A stretch of DNA of 36,545 bases, taken from positions 1-36,545 of the forward strand of contig CAMAPP010000017.1 of assembly GCA_945860095.1 (NCBI GenBank), written 5' to 3'. The DNA is from Rhizobium sp. Q54. GTDB lineage: Bacteria > Pseudomonadota > Alphaproteobacteria > CADEGL01. Made by a program: the position numbers and the translations under genes. The notes beneath the pieces were generated by a model. The model did not search any database, had not been told where the DNA came from, and saw nothing but the letters and a program-made list of their open reading frames with translations. Of this stretch, positions 34,083 through 36,545 are shown in pieces (position 1 is the stretch's first letter; every line of letters begins with the position of its first letter).

Positions 34083-36035
34083 TCAGAGGGTCCAAACGGC
34101 CTTCAATCCCTCGAGAACCGCTTCCTCGGCCGTGCGCGGGGAAAGCGCGTCGCCGATCGCCTCGCACGTCACGCCGCAAGCGCGCAATTCGTCCTCGAGC
34201 GCCGTGTCGCTTTGCCGGGCCATGTTGACGACCAGGCTGTCGCAATCCTCGAGAACGACAGCTTCGCCGCTCATGACGTGTTCGAAATAAGCGCTGTCGC
34301 CGTCCGCGCCGACCAGCCGCGCCATGGGAAATATCTCGACCCCAAGCTTGTGCAGCGCGCCAAGCCAAGGATCGCGCACATATTGCTGGATGGTCTCGCC
34401 GGCCATGTAGCCGTGGACGCACAGGCGCACCCGCCGGCCCTCGCGCGCCAGCATCTCCGCGATGCCGAGCCCGACCCAGTCCGAGCGCCAATCGGCGATG
34501 ACGATCGAGCCGCCGAGATTGGCCTGGCCCTCGATGACCTGCCAGGCATCGACGACGTGTGCGCCCTCCGTGCCGCCCTCGACTTCGAGGGCGCGCGTGC
34601 GCGCGCCGGTGGCGACGATCACGAGATCGGGCGCTTCCGTGCGCACAAGGGCGAGATCGACCGTGCGGCCGAGATGGATGCGCGCGCCGGCGCATGTTGC
34701 TTCGTGCGCGAGGTTTTCAGCGATGCCGCCAAATTCCATGCGCCCGGGAAGTTTCTCCGCGAGGCGAACTTGGCCGCCGAGGCGCGCGGCACGTTCGTAC
34801 AGCACGACCTCGTGGCCGCGCGCGGCGGCGACGGATGCAGCCTTTAGCCCGCCCGGTCCGCCGCCGGCGACGAGCACCTTCTTGCGCGCCGCGGCGCGAA
34901 CGAGCGTGCCGTATTCGAGCTCGCGCCCCGATTCCGGGAATTGGATGCACGACACGGGAAAGCCGTTTTGGTTGTGACCGATGCAAGCCTGATTGCAGGC
35001 GATGCAGGTCCGGATGTCCTCGATCCGCCCCGCGCGTGCCTTGTTCGGCAATTCGGGATCGGCCAGCAGGCCGCGCGTCATGGCGCAAAGATCGACCTTG
35101 CCCTCGGCCAAGAGGCGCTCGGCGATGTCGGGGCGATTGACGCGGCCCGACATGAACACGGGTTTTTGCGTCCTGGCGCGCACCGCGCCGGCGAGCGGGG
35201 CGACATAGCCAGCCTCCAGCGACATGGGCGGAACGGAATGCGGGGCGCTGCGCAAGGTCGAGACCGAACCGGTGGTCACGTTGAGGTAATCGAAGTGCGG
35301 CGCCAGATATTCGATGATGGCGTGACTTTCGGTCTCGTCCATGCCCTCGGGCACGCCGGGCTCCGACGCCGAGTAACGCAGGCCGAGCAAAGGCCGTTCG
35401 CCGATGCGCGCGCGCACGGCCTTGGCGATCTCGACGAGAAAGCGCGCGCGGTTCTCCGGCGAGCCGCCATAGCGGTCCGTGCGCCGGTTGATGCGTGGAT
35501 TGAGGAACTGGGACAGCAAATAGCCGTGGCTGGCCAGAAGCTCGCAGCCGTCGAGCCCCGCCTCGATCATGCGCGCGGCAGCGGTCGCGTGGCATTCGGT
35601 CAACTCGTCGATGAAATCCTGGCTCATGACGCGCGGAATCACGCGAAAACGCTCGTTCGGCAGATCGCTCGCCGAATAGGCGAGGGGCAGCGAGCCGTCG
35701 CGCGACGTCCGCATCTCGCGCCCCGCGTGGAACAGTTGGCCGATCAAGCGGCAATCATGGCCGCGCAGCGTGTCGGCCAGGCGCTTGAAGCCGGGGATGC
35801 AGTCATCCGTGTCCGCGCGCAGCGTGCGCCCGACATAATAAGACGTATCGTGCACGCCCACCGCCTCGGTGACGATGAGCGCGGCGCCGCCGCGCGCGCG
35901 GGCTTCGTGATAGGCGATGAGCGCGTCCGTCACCACCTTGTCGCCGAGACGCGTGCCGTGGCCGGTCGAGAAGATGCGGTTCTTGAACGTGACGTGGCGG
36001 ATGGAGAAGGGCGAAAACAGCAAGGGAAAGCGCAT
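34083..36035 (-). CDS. TMADH / 2,4-dienoyl-CoA reductase-like iron-sulfur flavoprotein (copy 2)
   Basis: A 650-aa tandem paralogue of the next gene, with the same domain order: FMN barrel (QFLNPRINRRTDRYGGSPENR), [4Fe-4S] ligands Cys344, Cys347, Cys351, Cys363, and KKVLVAGGGPGGLKA for FAD/NAD(P). Both end IGDALSPRTAEEAVLEGLKA. As in copy 1, the cysteinyl-FMN position of trimethylamine dehydrogenase is not Cys (STGHGTR). The ATG at 36035 follows GAGAGG; a 43-residue in-frame extension is not supported. It is first of the two-gene unit and divergent from a racemase-like gene 191 bp away. In this context oxidative N-demethylation is a reasonable guess; enoate reduction is the alternative. Confidence 0.88.
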   Translation of the reverse strand: MRFPLLFSPFSIRHVTFKNRIFSTGHGTRLGDKVVTDALIAYHEARARGGAALIVTEAVGVHDTSYYVGRTLRADTDDCIPGFKRLADTLRGHDCRLIGQLFHAGREMRTSRDGSLPLAYSASDLPNERFRVIPRVMSQDFIDELTECHATAAARMIEAGLDGCELLASHGYLLSQFLNPRINRRTDRYGGSPENRARFLVEIAKAVRARIGERPLLGLRYSASEPGVPEGMDETESHAIIEYLAPHFDYLNVTTGSVSTLRSAPHSVPPMSLEAGYVAPLAGAVRARTQKPVFMSGRVNRPDIAERLLAEGKVDLCAMTRGLLADPELPNKARAGRIEDIRTCIACNQACIGHNQNGFPVSCIQFPESGRELEYGTLVRAAARKKVLVAGGGPGGLKAASVAAARGHEVVLYERAARLGGQVRLAEKLPGRMEFGGIAENLAHEATCAGARIHLGRTVDLALVRTEAPDLVIVATGARTRALEVEGGTEGAHVVDAWQVIEGQANLGGSIVIADWRSDWVGLGIAEMLAREGRRVRLCVHGYMAGETIQQYVRDPWLGALHKLGVEIFPMARLVGADGDSAYFEHVMSGEAVVLEDCDSLVVNMARQSDTALEDELRACGVTCEAIGDALSPRTAEEAVLEGLKAVWTL

Positions 36036-36226
36036 GGGGGCCTCTCTGGGTGAAAGCATAGTCCTCCGCGCGTGAATCTTGCTAGGGCGGCTGGGTTCGA
36101 GCGGCGATAGCCCGACGCGGAGCGCGCGCGTCCATCGCCACAACGCGGTTGCGCGGGGCGTCAACGGTTGCGCCGTGGCGTCCGGTTGGCTAGGACGGAG
36201 GCTGAAATGGTGGCGGAGTGCGCAGC

Positions 36227-36545
36227 ATGGCCAAAGCGGTGAGACTCGGACTGCTCTATCCCGAGGGCGGCGGCGAGTACGAGTACTACCAATTCGCCGA
36301 GGCGCTGGATTGGCGCGTGCAGCCCCTTGTCTTGGCGGCGCACCTCGCGGGCGGGGACGAAAACCATCAACCCGCGGCCTTGCGCGAGACAGGCTCGCTG
36401 AGGCGCTTGGAATTTTCGGCGCGCCGTCTTGCGCACCTCAAGCCGGATGCGGCGCTCTGGGCGTGCACGAGCGGCAGTTTCATCGTCGGCCGCAAGGGCG
36501 CCGAAGCGCAAATCGCCGCCATCGCCGCGATTTGCGATTGCCCCT
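36227..36545 (+). CDS. Asp/Glu racemase - maleate isomerase family protein, 5' part
   Basis: The first 106 codons of a gene that runs off the window. VRLGLLYPEGGGEYEYY opens the fold, and ALWACTSGSFIVG holds the first catalytic cysteine in the ACTSGS context typical of maleate cis-trans isomerase and arylmalonate decarboxylase relatives. The ATG at 36227 has GGAG 9 nt upstream. It is divergent from the flavoprotein pair. The second catalytic cysteine lies outside, so the exact subgroup cannot be settled. Confidence 0.78.
   Translation, partial: MAKAVRLGLLYPEGGGEYEYYQFAEALDWRVQPLVLAAHLAGGDENHQPAALRETGSLRRLEFSARRLAHLKPDAALWACTSGSFIVGRKGAEAQIAAIAAICDCP

Overview
The window is high-GC bacterial DNA with densely packed genes. 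Several features point to an alphaproteobacterium, probably of the Rhodospirillales or a related marine/soil lineage. These are a glnB-glnA operon behind a sigma-54 type promoter, small CMxxRGY lipoproteins, frequent GTG starts and ATGA overlaps, and a tRNA-His that keeps the ancestral G-1:C73 pair. The taxonomic placement is inference from these features, not from a search.

Layout: 1-7.9 kb holds catabolic genes: a partial NDP-forming acyl-CoA synthetase (-), an amidohydrolase (+), a small methyltransferase (-), a YihU-like beta-hydroxyacid dehydrogenase (-), and a divergent three-gene oxidation operon (EctD/PhyH-like dioxygenase, SDR, FAD oxidoreductase). 7.9-12.4 kb is nitrogen housekeeping: glnA and glnB (-), a divergent aminotransferase, a strange Gly-rich protein and tRNA-His. 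12.6-16.4 kb has three small exported proteins around a divergent crotonase / acyl-CoA ligase pair.

16.4-25.0 kb is the most unusual part. On the minus strand lies a five-gene run: a 36-aa small ORF, two tandem ASCH-domain proteins, then two tandem Rieske oxygenase alpha subunits. Divergent from it are a dimethylglycine/sarcosine dehydrogenase-type FAD-GcvT protein, an M24-fold protein whose metal-ligand and catalytic-residue spacing matches the DMSP lyase DddP as I recall it, and a second beta-hydroxyacid dehydrogenase. 25.1-29.4 kb (-) carries DUF924, a polysaccharide deacetylase with a repetitive basic tail, NhaA and an amidase. 29.5-36.5 kb has an unrecognised cobalamin-binding enzyme translationally coupled to a pyrroline-5-carboxylate-reductase-like protein, two tandem trimethylamine-dehydrogenase/FadH-like flavoproteins (-), and the start of an Asp/Glu racemase-maleate isomerase family gene.

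Taken together the region looks like a catabolic island for methylated N- or S-compounds (betaines, N-methyl amino acids, DMSP or sulfonates). Rieske enzymes and old-yellow-type flavoproteins would remove methyl groups, the GcvT-fused dehydrogenase would pass one carbon to folate, and CoA ligases, crotonase and dehydrogenases would handle the acid skeleton. Three enzyme types occur as adjacent paralogous pairs. No Rieske reductase gene, transporter for these substrates or transcription factor is visible inside the window.
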